DNA from: RBG-16-49-21 sp040768125
GTDB lineage: Bacteria; Spirochaetota; UBA4802; UBA5550
NCBI GenBank assembly: GCA_040768125.1
Contig: JAXGNG010000003.1
Span: forward strand, 434,001-498,000
Reading direction: 5' to 3'
Length of the DNA stretch: 64,000 nucleotides
Shown here: one piece after another, positions 23,674 through 32,375 of the stretch
Layout of the letters: every line of letters begins with the position of its first letter
Numbering within the stretch: position 1 is the stretch's first letter
Program-made: the position numbers and the translations under genes
Notes under the pieces: generated by a model
Told to the model about the DNA's origin: nothing
What the model saw: only the letters and a program-made list of their open reading frames with translations
Database searches by the model: none

Positions 23674-24234
23674 ATGGGCACAAAAGATAATTCTCTAATG
23701 GGTGGTGATGTCCTTTTCACGGATGCAAGCGTGAATTCGCAGCTCAAGCGCGGCGTTGGAGGTTATCTTTTTCTGCCTGCCGAGTTCCTGGAAGCCAGTC
23801 CAGGCAGTATTGAGAAAGCGGATATAATCGGGCGCCTGGTGCTGCGCAGATGTACGGGCGCCGGTTCAACTCAAATGGAAATTCGGACGATTGTATGGGC
23901 TCTCGAGGATTATCAAAACGCCTCAACCGGTTCCCGCCATGGGGAATTGTCGGTGTACACGGATTCCCAATGCGTCGCGGATTTATCGCGGAGAAGATCC
24001 GGACTGGAGAATAAGAATTATATCAGCAAGAAAACAAATACCGAGATAATGAACGCGTCATTATACCGTAAATTATATTCTTTGTACGATGAGCTGAACA
24101 TGAACATTATCAAGGTCGCGGGGCATTCTCGTGTTGCCTCGCATGACACTGTTCATCGAATATTTTCCATCGTCGATCGGGAAGTCAGGAAGGCTCTCCG
24201 GTCCTGGATGGATGAATTGAAAAGAGGTGATTAA
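23674..24234 (+). CDS. RNase H-like protein
   Basis: An RNase HI-fold protein of about 187 aa. VLFTDASVN carries the first Asp, STQMEIRTIVWAL the Glu, and LSVYTDSQCVADL the second Asp; VAGHSR...DTVHRIFSIVDREVRKAL resembles the C-terminal catalytic region. RNase H enzymes cut RNA in RNA-DNA hybrids. It overlaps the DUF188 gene by one base. The start is uncertain: a TTG at 23665 or ATGs at 23674 and 23698. About 500 bp upstream (23165-23673) I see no convincing gene. Confidence 0.78.
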   Translation: MGTKDNSLMGGDVLFTDASVNSQLKRGVGGYLFLPAEFLEASPGSIEKADIIGRLVLRRCTGAGSTQMEIRTIVWALEDYQNASTGSRHGELSVYTDSQCVADLSRRRSGLENKNYISKKTNTEIMNASLYRKLYSLYDELNMNIIKVAGHSRVASHDTVHRIFSIVDREVRKALRSWMDELKRGD

Positions 24235-24686
24235 TGCGGATCCTTGTAGATGCAGATTCATGCCCGGTCGTTATAAAAGAAATACTGTATCGTGCGGCCG
24301 AGCGCGTTCATGTTCCCCTCGTGCTTGTGGCAAATCAGTGCCTGATTGTTCCGGGCTCGGCGTATATTTCATGTATTGAAGTTCCGGCTGGTCCTGATGT
24401 AGCGGATAACCGCATTGTTGATATGGTAGAAGTAAATGACCTGGTCATTTCCGCGGATTTGCCCCTTGCGGACCGTGTGATCGCCAAAGGCGGTTTTGTG
24501 CTCAATCCCCGGGGTGATCTTTATACGCCGGAAAACATCAAGGACCGCCTTGCCACGCGCGATTTAATGGACCTTCTCAGGAACAGCGGAATGGACACGG
24601 GCGGGCCTTCCTCCTTCAGCCAGAAAGACCGCCAGGCTTTTACCAACCAGCTTGATCGTTTCCTTGTGAAGGGATATTCCAGATGA
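24234..24686 (+). CDS. YaiI/YqxD family protein (DUF188)
   Basis: A 150-aa PIN-like protein of the UPF0178 (YaiI/YqxD) family. MRILVDADSCPVVIKEILYR, VHVPLVLVANQ, then the acidic stretch DMVEVNDLVISADLPLADRV and LNPRGDLYTPENIKDRLA are the family signatures. The fold suggests a nuclease but activity is unproven. The start codon overlaps the stop of the RNase H-like gene (TAATG), suggesting joint action on nucleic acid. Confidence 0.9.
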   Translation: MRILVDADSCPVVIKEILYRAAERVHVPLVLVANQCLIVPGSAYISCIEVPAGPDVADNRIVDMVEVNDLVISADLPLADRVIAKGGFVLNPRGDLYTPENIKDRLATRDLMDLLRNSGMDTGGPSSFSQKDRQAFTNQLDRFLVKGYSR

Positions 24687-24768
24687 AAAATTAATATGAT
24701 ATGACACTATTTGTCATGGTACATTCTATACTTTTTATTAAGATAGTTGTTTAAGGAGAATTGATGGT

Positions 24769-25083
24769 ATGATGAAAACATATACACCATTCTGTGAGCC
24801 CCAGGATGAATTCGAGCATCAGCTAATAGTGCATGAGAATCTTCTACAAGAAGAAGAGATCTTCTTCGCCGGTCCCTCCCATTCATGTGATCTTTGCGGA
24901 GCTTCATTCAATAATAAACGGCTTATGCTGGACGCATGCCTTGATAGTGAAAAGAATGCCTGGGGTTGTATCTGTTCCAGATGCTTTATTAAATATGCCT
25001 GTAAGATGGGTCCGGGAAAAGGACAAATGTTTACTCATCTTCAAGGTGGCCAGTGGCTGTTAACGGCTGGATACAATCAATAA
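24769..25083 (+). CDS. Small zinc-finger protein
   Basis: A 104-aa protein with two cysteine pairs: CDLCGASF near residue 41 and CICSRC near residue 67, consistent with one zinc site. The surrounding sequence is acidic. I do not recognise the family; a role in binding nucleic acid or protein is only a guess. An ATG 3 bp upstream gives the same frame. Confidence 0.6.
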   Translation: MMKTYTPFCEPQDEFEHQLIVHENLLQEEEIFFAGPSHSCDLCGASFNNKRLMLDACLDSEKNAWGCICSRCFIKYACKMGPGKGQMFTHLQGGQWLLTAGYNQ

Positions 25084-25147
25084 TTGCAGTCTTATCTTAT
25101 CCTCTCCTTTTATTGAGGTTCGACCAAAGCCTGGTTCCTTTGCATGC

Positions 25148-25258
25148 TAACATCACAAACGCCAATTTGATCTAACGGCTTGCGGGCGTTCAATAATACG
25201 GTTAAAGCGTTTAAGAAAAATGAAACCTGTTTATGCACAAGCTGGAAAGGTTTTTTGT
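25148..25258 (+). ncRNA. Hairpin-plus-terminator element 1 (candidate small RNA)
   Basis: Stem AACGCC/GGCGTT (25158-25163/25185-25190) closes a loop ending CGGCTTGCG. The linker AATAATACGGTTAAAGCG follows, then AAACCT/AGGTTT with a T run (25223-25256), a terminator-like hairpin. GCTT in the loop can pair with AAGC in the linker, giving a possible pseudoknot. Element 2, 207 bp downstream, keeps the same layout with compensatory changes in both stems. Confidence 0.6.
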
Positions 25259-25267
25259 CTATATATA

Positions 25268-25298
25268 ATCAAGGTAAACCTTCTGGGTATACCTTGAT
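25268..25298. terminator. Hairpin between the two elements
   Basis: ATCAAGGTA and TACCTTGAT form a 9-bp stem with a 13-nt loop, followed by TTTCTTATTCT. It is a plausible weak terminator separating element 1 from element 2. Confidence 0.5.
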
Positions 25299-25356
25299 TT
25301 CTTATTCTCATGTACTTTGGGAGTATTAGAGTGCTATGATTTAATTAATTTGAAGA

Positions 25357-25470
25357 GTAACTATCACGCTGATTTGAATCTGTAGCTTGCGAGCGTGTAA
25401 TAAATCCGGCTAAAGCGCAGGGAATGGTATATTAAACCCGTTTCGGCGCCACGGCTGAATCGGGTTTTTT
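25357..25470 (+). ncRNA. Hairpin-plus-terminator element 2 (candidate leader RNA)
   Basis: Stem CACGCT/AGCGTG (25365-25370/25392-25397) encloses a loop with GTAGCTTGCG. Then AATAAATCCGGCTAAAGCG is shared with element 1, followed by AACCCG/CGGGTT plus a T run (25435-25470). It lies directly upstream of the XRE-like gene at 25495, so it could be a cis-acting attenuator for that gene, or a second copy of a small RNA. Confidence 0.6.
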
Positions 25471-25494
25471 ATCGCCCGGAAAGGAGAGCAGGAA

Positions 25495-25941
25495 ATGGAC
25501 ATGAATTTCGAGAAGCTTGGGGCTTATATCGCCCGTATTCGTAAAGAAAATGGTCTGTCAAGATATGAATTGGCCAGCCGCATGGGTTACACGAACCTGT
25601 CCAAAGGCGTCAATCGCGTGAAAGACCTGGAAATGGGACTTAAAAAGAGAATTTATTTGACCATGCCGGCCTGCAAGGCGCTTGGACTTAATGTGGCGGA
25701 AGTGCACCAAGCACTGGCGGATGACGTGATCGAAATGCGAAAAGCGGAACTGGAATCATGGCTTGCATCGAGGTCTTCCATAACAAGGATTCTCAAATCA
25801 AGTGTTTGTCATGATTGCCCTTTCCTTTGTGGAAGTTTCTGTCATCATCCGCTTCTTGAGGGCGGCCCGCGCAAGCTGCAGGTTGCGCGGTATGTCGGAT
25901 TATTTCGTCCTACCTGGTGCTCGCTGGGTTTTATACAGTGA
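25495..25941 (+). CDS. XRE-type HTH protein with a cysteine-rich tail
   Basis: A 148-aa protein. Residues ~5-60 form an XRE-like helix-turn-helix (LGAYIARIRKENGLSRYELA, SRMGYTN). The C-terminal part has CHDCPFLCGSFCHH, which could hold zinc or an iron-sulphur cluster. This suggests a DNA-binding sensor. AAGGAGAGCAGG lies just before the ATG, after the terminator-like hairpin of element 2. The regulated target is unknown. Confidence 0.65.
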   Translation: MDMNFEKLGAYIARIRKENGLSRYELASRMGYTNLSKGVNRVKDLEMGLKKRIYLTMPACKALGLNVAEVHQALADDVIEMRKAELESWLASRSSITRILKSSVCHDCPFLCGSFCHHPLLEGGPRKLQVARYVGLFRPTWCSLGFIQ

Positions 25942-25985
25942 TAGGAGTAACAAATTTAGGAAATACATCCGAAGGCGGTGTAAAA

Positions 25986-26540
25986 GTGACCGAATATTTT
26001 TATAAAGATGATGATGTGCTCCCAGCTCCTTTCAAAGGAGAGTGGGAACTGCTCATCAAAAATATCGATTTGATAATGAAGCATGCCAATGTCATTAAAT
26101 CACGGAAAGAATTATTCTATACCGAGTTGTCCTTTGCATATATAGCATCAATGGTGACTCAAACATCGGTCCTGTCCCTCGGTGCACTTATAATTCTCTG
26201 GCAAGAAGAGGTATTTCTCGATACATGTAAAAAATGTGGTGGACGAGTCTACATCGTTAGTGCCGCAGGAAGTCCGCTGAGTGGCAGGCACACGTATAGT
26301 GGTTTTTGCTCAGCGTGTGGTAAGATGTTGATTGGCTCAAAAAAATCATTTAGTGAGCTCTTTATCCCGGCATTGAAGATTGCAAAGAAGTATCGTAATC
26401 AAACGTTATTTAAAAGGAGCTTAAGCTGTTATTATCAGGGCCCTGGAGATATTGAGGAAGTAATAACTGAAACTGTCATACGGGAAAAGATCCATAGTTT
26501 TACCATGGAAGAACTGATCAATGTGCTGAAACGTATTTAA
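25986..26540 (+). CDS. Zinc-ribbon protein of unknown function
   Basis: A protein of ~184 aa. A helical N-terminal region (LLIKNIDLIMKHANVIKSRK) is followed by a zinc ribbon with CKKCGGRVY and CSACGKML near residues 78-116, then a basic helix rich in Lys and Arg. The GTG start at 25986 follows GAAGGCGGTG; an earlier in-frame start at 25917 would overlap the preceding gene. No family is recognised. Confidence 0.55.
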   Translation: MTEYFYKDDDVLPAPFKGEWELLIKNIDLIMKHANVIKSRKELFYTELSFAYIASMVTQTSVLSLGALIILWQEEVFLDTCKKCGGRVYIVSAAGSPLSGRHTYSGFCSACGKMLIGSKKSFSELFIPALKIAKKYRNQTLFKRSLSCYYQGPGDIEEVITETVIREKIHSFTMEELINVLKRI

Positions 26541-26575
26541 TTTGGATCATCTCGAATAAAAAAGCGATAATAAAC

Positions 26576-26995
26576 ATGAGAAATACATCATATCGTAATT
26601 GTGAAGCCTTCTGGATTAGCCAAGACGGAAGACTTATACCTGTTATTGATAATCATATCGGGGCGGTAATCAGGGATCCAAATATATTTGGACTGACCAC
26701 TGATGACATCGAGGCAGAATATGCTAGGGAAAATGAGCAGATCGGAATCGAGGGCCATGCGCGCAGGAGAATAATTCTCGATCTGGTCCGGCGGGGCTGG
26801 ATCAGGGTCAGAAGGTTCCCGCGCACCGGGTCATGGACTGTGAATGTGCGAAGCCTCGGGGAAGTAGAACGCCGGAATCTGCATGGCTGGGCCGCCAGGA
26901 TGCTTGATGCAGAAATCTCCAGGCATGATGTGGTGAGGATTGACTTGCCGGATGGAATCATGGAATATGAGCTGGGAGACATCATGAAATTGTAA
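26576..26995 (+). CDS. Hypothetical 139-aa protein
   Basis: A protein with a short N-terminal strand (FWISQDGRLIPVIDNHIGAV) and a basic middle that resembles a winged helix (GHARRRIILDLVRRGWIRVR, RFPRTGSWTVNV), then an acidic end. A possible DNA-binding role follows only from that pattern. There is no strong ribosome binding site. Confidence 0.5.
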   Translation: MRNTSYRNCEAFWISQDGRLIPVIDNHIGAVIRDPNIFGLTTDDIEAEYARENEQIGIEGHARRRIILDLVRRGWIRVRRFPRTGSWTVNVRSLGEVERRNLHGWAARMLDAEISRHDVVRIDLPDGIMEYELGDIMKL

Positions 26996-27065
26996 ATCTA
27001 ATATAAATGCCTATCCCCTTGAGAAAAATATTGGTGAGTAAAATCTATACTGAAAGGGGATAATT

Positions 27066-27572
27066 ATGAAACTATCAGAATTGCATCATCTTGCAGCATT
27101 TCTGGATGTCTTATTTAATTTATTCAAGGAGCATAATATAACTTCATGCCTCAGTCCGTTGAAGGATCTTGATGGCATGAAAAAACTGCTTCTTGATTCC
27201 GAGATTGTTGGGAAAAGCTATTTATTCAATATCAATCAATACAGTATTGATATTGATTTCAGCAGAAAAACCACTGAAGAGGATATTTACTACTTTTTAT
27301 TCGGCAGAAGCCATGAAGGTATGTGCAGCTCTGTATTGCTTGACCTGTGGGGAAGTAGAAAGTTCATGACAATCGAAATAGACAGCGAGAAATATCCGCC
27401 GTTTGTCAGGGACTTCCTGGACGAATCCGGGAAATTAAGAACATCGTATATCAGTGAAGAAGATGAAATGATTCCCGTTGATGAAAAAGATATCATGTCA
27501 ATGGATGAGCTTAAAGACTTTTTAGTAAAAAATAATATACGGAGAGATGTTACCTGGATTGAGGTAGACTAA
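27066..27572 (+). CDS. Hypothetical acidic 168-aa protein
   Basis: A strongly acidic protein without recognised domains. The middle half alternates strands (SYLFNINQYSIDIDFSRKTT) and the end is Asp/Glu-rich (SEEDEMIPVDEKDIMSMDEL). GAAAGGGG precedes the ATG. The next gene starts 3 bp after the stop codon, so the two are coexpressed. An acidic immunity-type or DNA-mimic role is possible but unsupported. Confidence 0.5.
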   Translation: MKLSELHHLAAFLDVLFNLFKEHNITSCLSPLKDLDGMKKLLLDSEIVGKSYLFNINQYSIDIDFSRKTTEEDIYYFLFGRSHEGMCSSVLLDLWGSRKFMTIEIDSEKYPPFVRDFLDESGKLRTSYISEEDEMIPVDEKDIMSMDELKDFLVKNNIRRDVTWIEVD

Positions 27573-27574
27573 CT

Positions 27575-27862
27575 ATGAAGTTTGAGGATCATTGCAAGGA
27601 ATCGATAGTTATCCTGGGCGAACCATTTGCCGAAGTGCACCGTTGGCTTGACGAATTTGCCGGAAAACCGGGTATAGGGATGCGGCATAGAAAAAAACGT
27701 CATCATCTTGCCGGGATTACTGAAGTGAGGCAGCTTTTCGGGGAGCGAGCGGCTGAGGCCGCTCGCAGGCATATAGTATCCGATCTTATGATGGAAGGCT
27801 GGAGGGAAGGCGATCATTTCCCTGATAATGAGCTTGATTATATTAGAATGGGATTGTTTTGA
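27575..27862 (+). CDS. DUF6915-like small protein
   Basis: A 95-aa protein: EDHCKESIVILGEPFAEVHR, then WLDEFAG..GIGMRHRKKRHH, GITEVRQLFGERAAEAARRH and IVSDLM. The HxW..EF and RHR..HH..G pattern resembles DUF6915. The histidine cluster could bind metal. Its gene is coupled to the acidic protein upstream. The function is unknown. Nothing is visible in the 265 bp that follow. Confidence 0.5.
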   Translation: MKFEDHCKESIVILGEPFAEVHRWLDEFAGKPGIGMRHRKKRHHLAGITEVRQLFGERAAEAARRHIVSDLMMEGWREGDHFPDNELDYIRMGLF

Positions 27863-28127
27863 TTTCACTAAGGGTTTTAATCGAATGATTTTCTGCTTGT
27901 CAGGATTTCTTTAATTGGTATTATTTTATTTAAGCTAATTATTAAGTACATTATATTTATCCAATATCATAGGATATTTTTAATAATAATTTTTCGATTC
28001 CAGTAATTGATTTAGTTCGAGATGATTTCATGTAGCTAATAATATCCAATGGGTGCATGGGAACAGATGATAGTCTTAGAAATGAAAGTAATTAGGAAAG
28101 TGTGGATGTAGTAATAAGGAGAATAAT

Positions 28128-30074
28128 ATGCATTATTGGCATATCCAACTAGATAAACCATGGGGCCGTGGAGAAAAAGAAATCGACCCTTATAAAATGT
28201 TAAGGAATAAACCGCCCATTATTGGAGTCGGTGAATGGGATAGCCAGCAGTGTGAAAAATTTAAACAGCAGTGCACAATTGGAAATATCGTAATGGTAAG
28301 GAAGGGTAAAGAACCGTTGGCTCTATGCAGGGTAGTTAGCGATTCGTTTACAGATACTAAATTAACACAAACATTTCAACATCATAATTTTAGAGAAGTG
28401 GAAGTTATTGATTATTGGGATGGCGATGAACCACTCACTCTTACTCAAGGTACGTTTTCTATTTTATATGAAGAAAATAGTCCTTCGTGGTTTTTTGTAG
28501 ATAAATGGTATAAAAAAGTTTTAGGAGAAATGAAAATGAAAAATGCATTAGAGTTATTATTAGCAAATAAAAATATCATTCTAACAGGATCTCCCGGAAC
28601 TGGTAAAACGTACATGGCGAAGCAAATAGCAGAAAATATTGTCGGTAACAATTTAACCGAGCAACGTAGGCCTGTTGATATTCTTAAAAATGCGATAAAG
28701 GAATTCGTCCCTAATATAAAATTGAGAGAAGAAAGAGATAAGTTGTTAAAAGCATTTTTAGAATCATATCCATTAGACAAAATAAATAGTTTAACCCTTG
28801 ATCAGTATTGTACTGGCAAAGGGGACCGAAATAATTTTTGTTGGTGGGTGGAAACAGGGTTGAAAAGCTTAGGGAAATATTCACCAGGAAGTGCCAGATC
28901 CTTTTTAATTTATTGGAGTAAGGAAAAAGATGATTATAGCAAACATGGTTATATCAAAGATGAACAAGTTGATAACCAAGCATTGAAAATAGTCGTTTCA
29001 GATATCCAAAGGATATTACAAGGGAAAACAATCGATAGTTCAGATTATAATATTGGCAACTCTTTATTGCTGAAATTGTTTTATACATACTATCCAGATG
29101 AATATTTCCCAGTAAATAGTGTTAAGCATATGGATAATATAATTGGCCTTTTCAATATTAAGTGTAAAAACCAATTAATATTAGAAAAAAATAAGGCCAT
29201 ATATGGTTTTTATAAAAACGAATGTAGGAATAAAGATATAACTCCATTTGAGTTTGGGGATATTCTATATAATTCGTTTAATATTGCCGAGGGTGAAATG
29301 TTGAGCAATGAAAAAATATTACTTGAGGGGGATATTGCGTTTGTTCAATTCCATCCTTCTTATGATTACACGGATTTTGTTGAAGGACTTAGGCCTAAAA
29401 AAAACTCCGATCAAAATGATATCGGATTTGAATTGAAAAACGGAATATTTAAAAGTTTTTGTAAGAAAGCAAAGAATAATCCTAATAAAAAATATGTGTT
29501 CATTATTGATGAGATAAATCGAGGTGAGTTTTCAAAAATCTTTGGTGAATTGTTTTATTCTATTGATCCAGGATATCGAGGTGAAAATGGAAAAGTTAAA
29601 ACTCAATATTCGAATATCCAAAACGAAGAAACACATTTTACTGATATTGACGATGATTATTTTTATGTTCCAGATAATCTATATTTGATAGGTACCATGA
29701 ACGATATCGACAGGAGTGTTGAAAGCTTCGATTTTGCCGCAAGAAGAAGATTTGCATGGGTGGAAATTCAATCAAAAGATAGGATAAGCATGTGGGATGG
29801 AAAAATTGATGATTGGAAGCAGGATGCGAGAATGAGAATGGAAAGTTTGAACAGAGCTATTGAAAATATTGAGGGTTTAAGCTCTGCATATCATATTGGT
29901 CCTGCATATTTTTTATATTTGACCCTATATCAGGGTTCATTTGAGAAACTATGGGATAATCATATAGAATTGCTTATAAAAGAATATTTGCGCGGAATGC
30001 CTGACGCAAAGGAAAAGTTTGGTGCTTTAAGAATTGCTTACTTTAATCCAGAAGTAACAAATGAGAATATTTGA
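28128..30074 (+). CDS. mcrB: McrB-type GTPase subunit with EVE/PUA-like reader domain
   Basis: A 648-aa AAA+ protein of the McrB group, the GTP-driven motor of a type IV restriction enzyme that cuts modified DNA. Residues 1-130 look like an EVE/PUA-fold modified-base reader (HYWHIQLDKPWGRGE, VMVRKGKEPLALCRVV). Walker A GSPGTGKT is at 154-161. An insertion of ~230 residues precedes Walker B VFIIDEINRG (near 457) and the McrB signature LIGTMNDIDRSV. It overlaps mcrC by 14 bp. The AT-rich composition differs from the flanking genes. Confidence 0.9.
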   Translation: MHYWHIQLDKPWGRGEKEIDPYKMLRNKPPIIGVGEWDSQQCEKFKQQCTIGNIVMVRKGKEPLALCRVVSDSFTDTKLTQTFQHHNFREVEVIDYWDGDEPLTLTQGTFSILYEENSPSWFFVDKWYKKVLGEMKMKNALELLLANKNIILTGSPGTGKTYMAKQIAENIVGNNLTEQRRPVDILKNAIKEFVPNIKLREERDKLLKAFLESYPLDKINSLTLDQYCTGKGDRNNFCWWVETGLKSLGKYSPGSARSFLIYWSKEKDDYSKHGYIKDEQVDNQALKIVVSDIQRILQGKTIDSSDYNIGNSLLLKLFYTYYPDEYFPVNSVKHMDNIIGLFNIKCKNQLILEKNKAIYGFYKNECRNKDITPFEFGDILYNSFNIAEGEMLSNEKILLEGDIAFVQFHPSYDYTDFVEGLRPKKNSDQNDIGFELKNGIFKSFCKKAKNNPNKKYVFIIDEINRGEFSKIFGELFYSIDPGYRGENGKVKTQYSNIQNEETHFTDIDDDYFYVPDNLYLIGTMNDIDRSVESFDFAARRRFAWVEIQSKDRISMWDGKIDDWKQDARMRMESLNRAIENIEGLSSAYHIGPAYFLYLTLYQGSFEKLWDNHIELLIKEYLRGMPDAKEKFGALRIAYFNPEVTNENI

Positions 30075-31380
30075 TAATAATCTTGGTGTCGACATTTCTA
30101 GTGGTTACTCGGAATTCTCTATCAAAGAATTACAGGAGTATATTGCCAATAAAAGTATTGATGATTTAATAAAGAATAATCCGGACCTCCTGGTTTTCCC
30201 ATCTTTCATTGGTTGGCATGATGATGATATTGGGAAAAAATGCATATGTGCATTGGACAACTCTATATTAACAACCTATAACGTGATGGGTTTTATAGGT
30301 GTTAATGACACTCAATTGGCAATATCATCACGTTTTTCACAAGATGAGAATGATTACTTCTTGCATTATCTTCTTCAAAAGGTCTTTTCACTTAATATTT
30401 TTAATTTGAAACATGGAAGAGATAAAGAATCTATCTGGGATTTTCTTTTATATCTTTTCCCTTATTATTTAAAAAAAGCATTAAACCAAGGAATATATAA
30501 AGAATATACACATAGAAGATATAATAATGCCAATGTTAAAGGTGCAATAGATGTCTCACGTCATATCCGGACTAACAGGCCTTTTCTCGGGAATATTGCT
30601 TATTCAACACGGGAACATAGTTTTGATAATATAATCACAGAATTGATAAGACATACAATCGAATATATAAGTACAGACAGTTTGGGAAATTATATTTTAT
30701 TATCAGATTACGCTACATCTTCTTTTGTAAATCAAATTGAGTATATTACACCTGGTTATAATAAAAATGATAGGCAATATATTATAAAAGAAAATACTAA
30801 GCCATTCCGGCATCCGTTCTTTTATGAATATAGAGATTTGCAAAAACTGTGTTTATCAATCCTTAGACATGAAAAATATACATATGGTAAAGATAAGAAT
30901 AAAGTTTATGGTATTCTTTTCGATGGAGCCTGGTTATGGGAAGAATACTTAAACAAAATACTGGAAAAAGAAAAATATATTCATTCAGAAAATATTACTG
31001 GGAAAAATCCTATATATCTCTTCCATAATAATAAAAGTAAATATAGGAGATATCCAGATTTTATTAAAGAGAATATCGTTTTAGACGCAAAATATAAACA
31101 CTTAGATCTCGTGAGTGAGCTTGATAGAAATGATATTCATCAGATAATTACATACATGTATGTTCAGAGTGCACCAATAGGAGGGTTTATATACCCTAAA
31201 AGTGGAAGTGTTGTTTTTGCTGAAAAATTAGGCGTATTAAATGGATATAACGGAGTCATATTTAGAATACCATTTAATATTCCACAAGATGACAGTTATT
31301 CTTCTTTTATCAATTCTATGAAATTAAATGAGGAACATCTTATTGATGTAATTAAGGGGCTTAATAATTCGCAATGTTAA
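30061..31380 (+). CDS. mcrC: McrC-type nuclease subunit
   Basis: A 439-aa McrC protein, partner of McrB. The N-terminal half has the McrC barrel and the 'Y.HR....NVKGAIDVSRHIR' motif. The PD-(D/E)xK nuclease is near residues 331-347 (RYPDFI, then VLDAKYK). It is complete and coupled to mcrB. Together they should translocate on and cut DNA carrying the base modification read by the McrB N-terminus. Confidence 0.9.
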   Translation: MRIFDNNLGVDISSGYSEFSIKELQEYIANKSIDDLIKNNPDLLVFPSFIGWHDDDIGKKCICALDNSILTTYNVMGFIGVNDTQLAISSRFSQDENDYFLHYLLQKVFSLNIFNLKHGRDKESIWDFLLYLFPYYLKKALNQGIYKEYTHRRYNNANVKGAIDVSRHIRTNRPFLGNIAYSTREHSFDNIITELIRHTIEYISTDSLGNYILLSDYATSSFVNQIEYITPGYNKNDRQYIIKENTKPFRHPFFYEYRDLQKLCLSILRHEKYTYGKDKNKVYGILFDGAWLWEEYLNKILEKEKYIHSENITGKNPIYLFHNNKSKYRRYPDFIKENIVLDAKYKHLDLVSELDRNDIHQIITYMYVQSAPIGGFIYPKSGSVVFAEKLGVLNGYNGVIFRIPFNIPQDDSYSSFINSMKLNEEHLIDVIKGLNNSQC

Positions 31381-31410
31381 AATACAATGAAATATGATTA
31401 ATTTATTCAC

Positions 31411-32343
31411 TCAATCATTTAAATAATTATTCATGCTTTGTTTCAACATGTTTATCATAAGATCCCGTAGCTCCTTTGGTTCGAGTATCTCGACCTTATT
31501 CCCATAGAGAAAAAGCTGTTTACATAGATATTGGTCATCTGAGACAGTAAAGGCAGCTGTGCAACAATCGGTGCCCTCGACTTCGCGGATATCTGGCTCG
31601 AGCACCCCGAGGATCTGCTCCATAACGATGCGGAGGTCTTTATCGAAGCGGATCTTCACATTATATTTCTCGCCTATAAAAGAGCCAAGCGTGTCCTTGA
31701 ATATTTCCTCAATGGGCGGTATCTGTTCGTTGAAATGCTGATCAATTACCTTCAGATTCTCAAGCCTGGAGACAATGAAGAGCCACGGCTCATCCTTGTT
31801 CACGAGGCGTGCTACCAAGTATAGGTTGTTGTTCCGTATAACCAGATGATAAGGATTGGCGAGGCATTTTGTCAGTCGGTACCCGCTGTTGCTTGTATAA
31901 TCGAACTCTATCCTTTTTTTCTCGAGTTTCGCAAAATAGATGCGAGCAAGAATCCAGAGACAGTCAAGAGGGTGCTTTTTAATAAAGCTCCTCAGCACAT
32001 CGTCTCGCGAGGTATCTGATACAACGAAAAGCGAGTATATTGAGATAATGCGGTCAAGCAGGCTATTTTCAATCGGCTCCGATAGCTCGATCCTTCTGGC
32101 GCCCTTTTCCATGTCGATAGGCAGTTCAAGCTCGCCCTTGAGATGGTCGTTGATGTAATCGCGGATGGCTTTGTCCGAAAGCGGTTTACCAGGATGCTCA
32201 TCCAGGCTTAGGGCATTGGCCAGGGTGGAGCCGTTCCAGTCCATGGGGTCCTTGTTGTTCTGGAGAAGGGCGAGGATATGGAGATACCGTCGTATTATAT
32301 TCAGCTTCTTTTCGGGATCGGGTATGAGCGTCTGCTTTTCCAT
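31411..32343 (-). CDS. WYL-domain transcriptional regulator
   Basis: A 310-aa regulator. An N-terminal winged helix (IIRRYLHILALLQNN...STLANAL) is followed by a WYL domain with RIEFDYTS, NPYHLVIRNNNLYLVARL and LFIVSRLENLKVID, and then a C-terminal strand/helix extension. WYL proteins sense nucleic acid or nucleotide ligands and often repress defence genes (BrxR/CapW type). It is convergent with mcrC (30-bp gap), and its upstream region is interrupted by an IS element 28 bp before the ATG, which probably removed its promoter or partner. Confidence 0.85.
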   Translation of the reverse strand: MEKQTLIPDPEKKLNIIRRYLHILALLQNNKDPMDWNGSTLANALSLDEHPGKPLSDKAIRDYINDHLKGELELPIDMEKGARRIELSEPIENSLLDRIISIYSLFVVSDTSRDDVLRSFIKKHPLDCLWILARIYFAKLEKKRIEFDYTSNSGYRLTKCLANPYHLVIRNNNLYLVARLVNKDEPWLFIVSRLENLKVIDQHFNEQIPPIEEIFKDTLGSFIGEKYNVKIRFDKDLRIVMEQILGVLEPDIREVEGTDCCTAAFTVSDDQYLCKQLFLYGNKVEILEPKELRDLMINMLKQSMNNYLND

Positions 32344-32375
32344 GGACATCACCTTTGTTGAAAGATAAACTGATC

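Noticed and set aside
25148..25200. An integron attC site at the AACGCC/GGCGTT hairpin
   Set aside because: It resembles the ends of Vibrio repeats superficially, but the second copy has CACGCT/AGCGTG and both are followed by a terminator, which fits an RNA element better.
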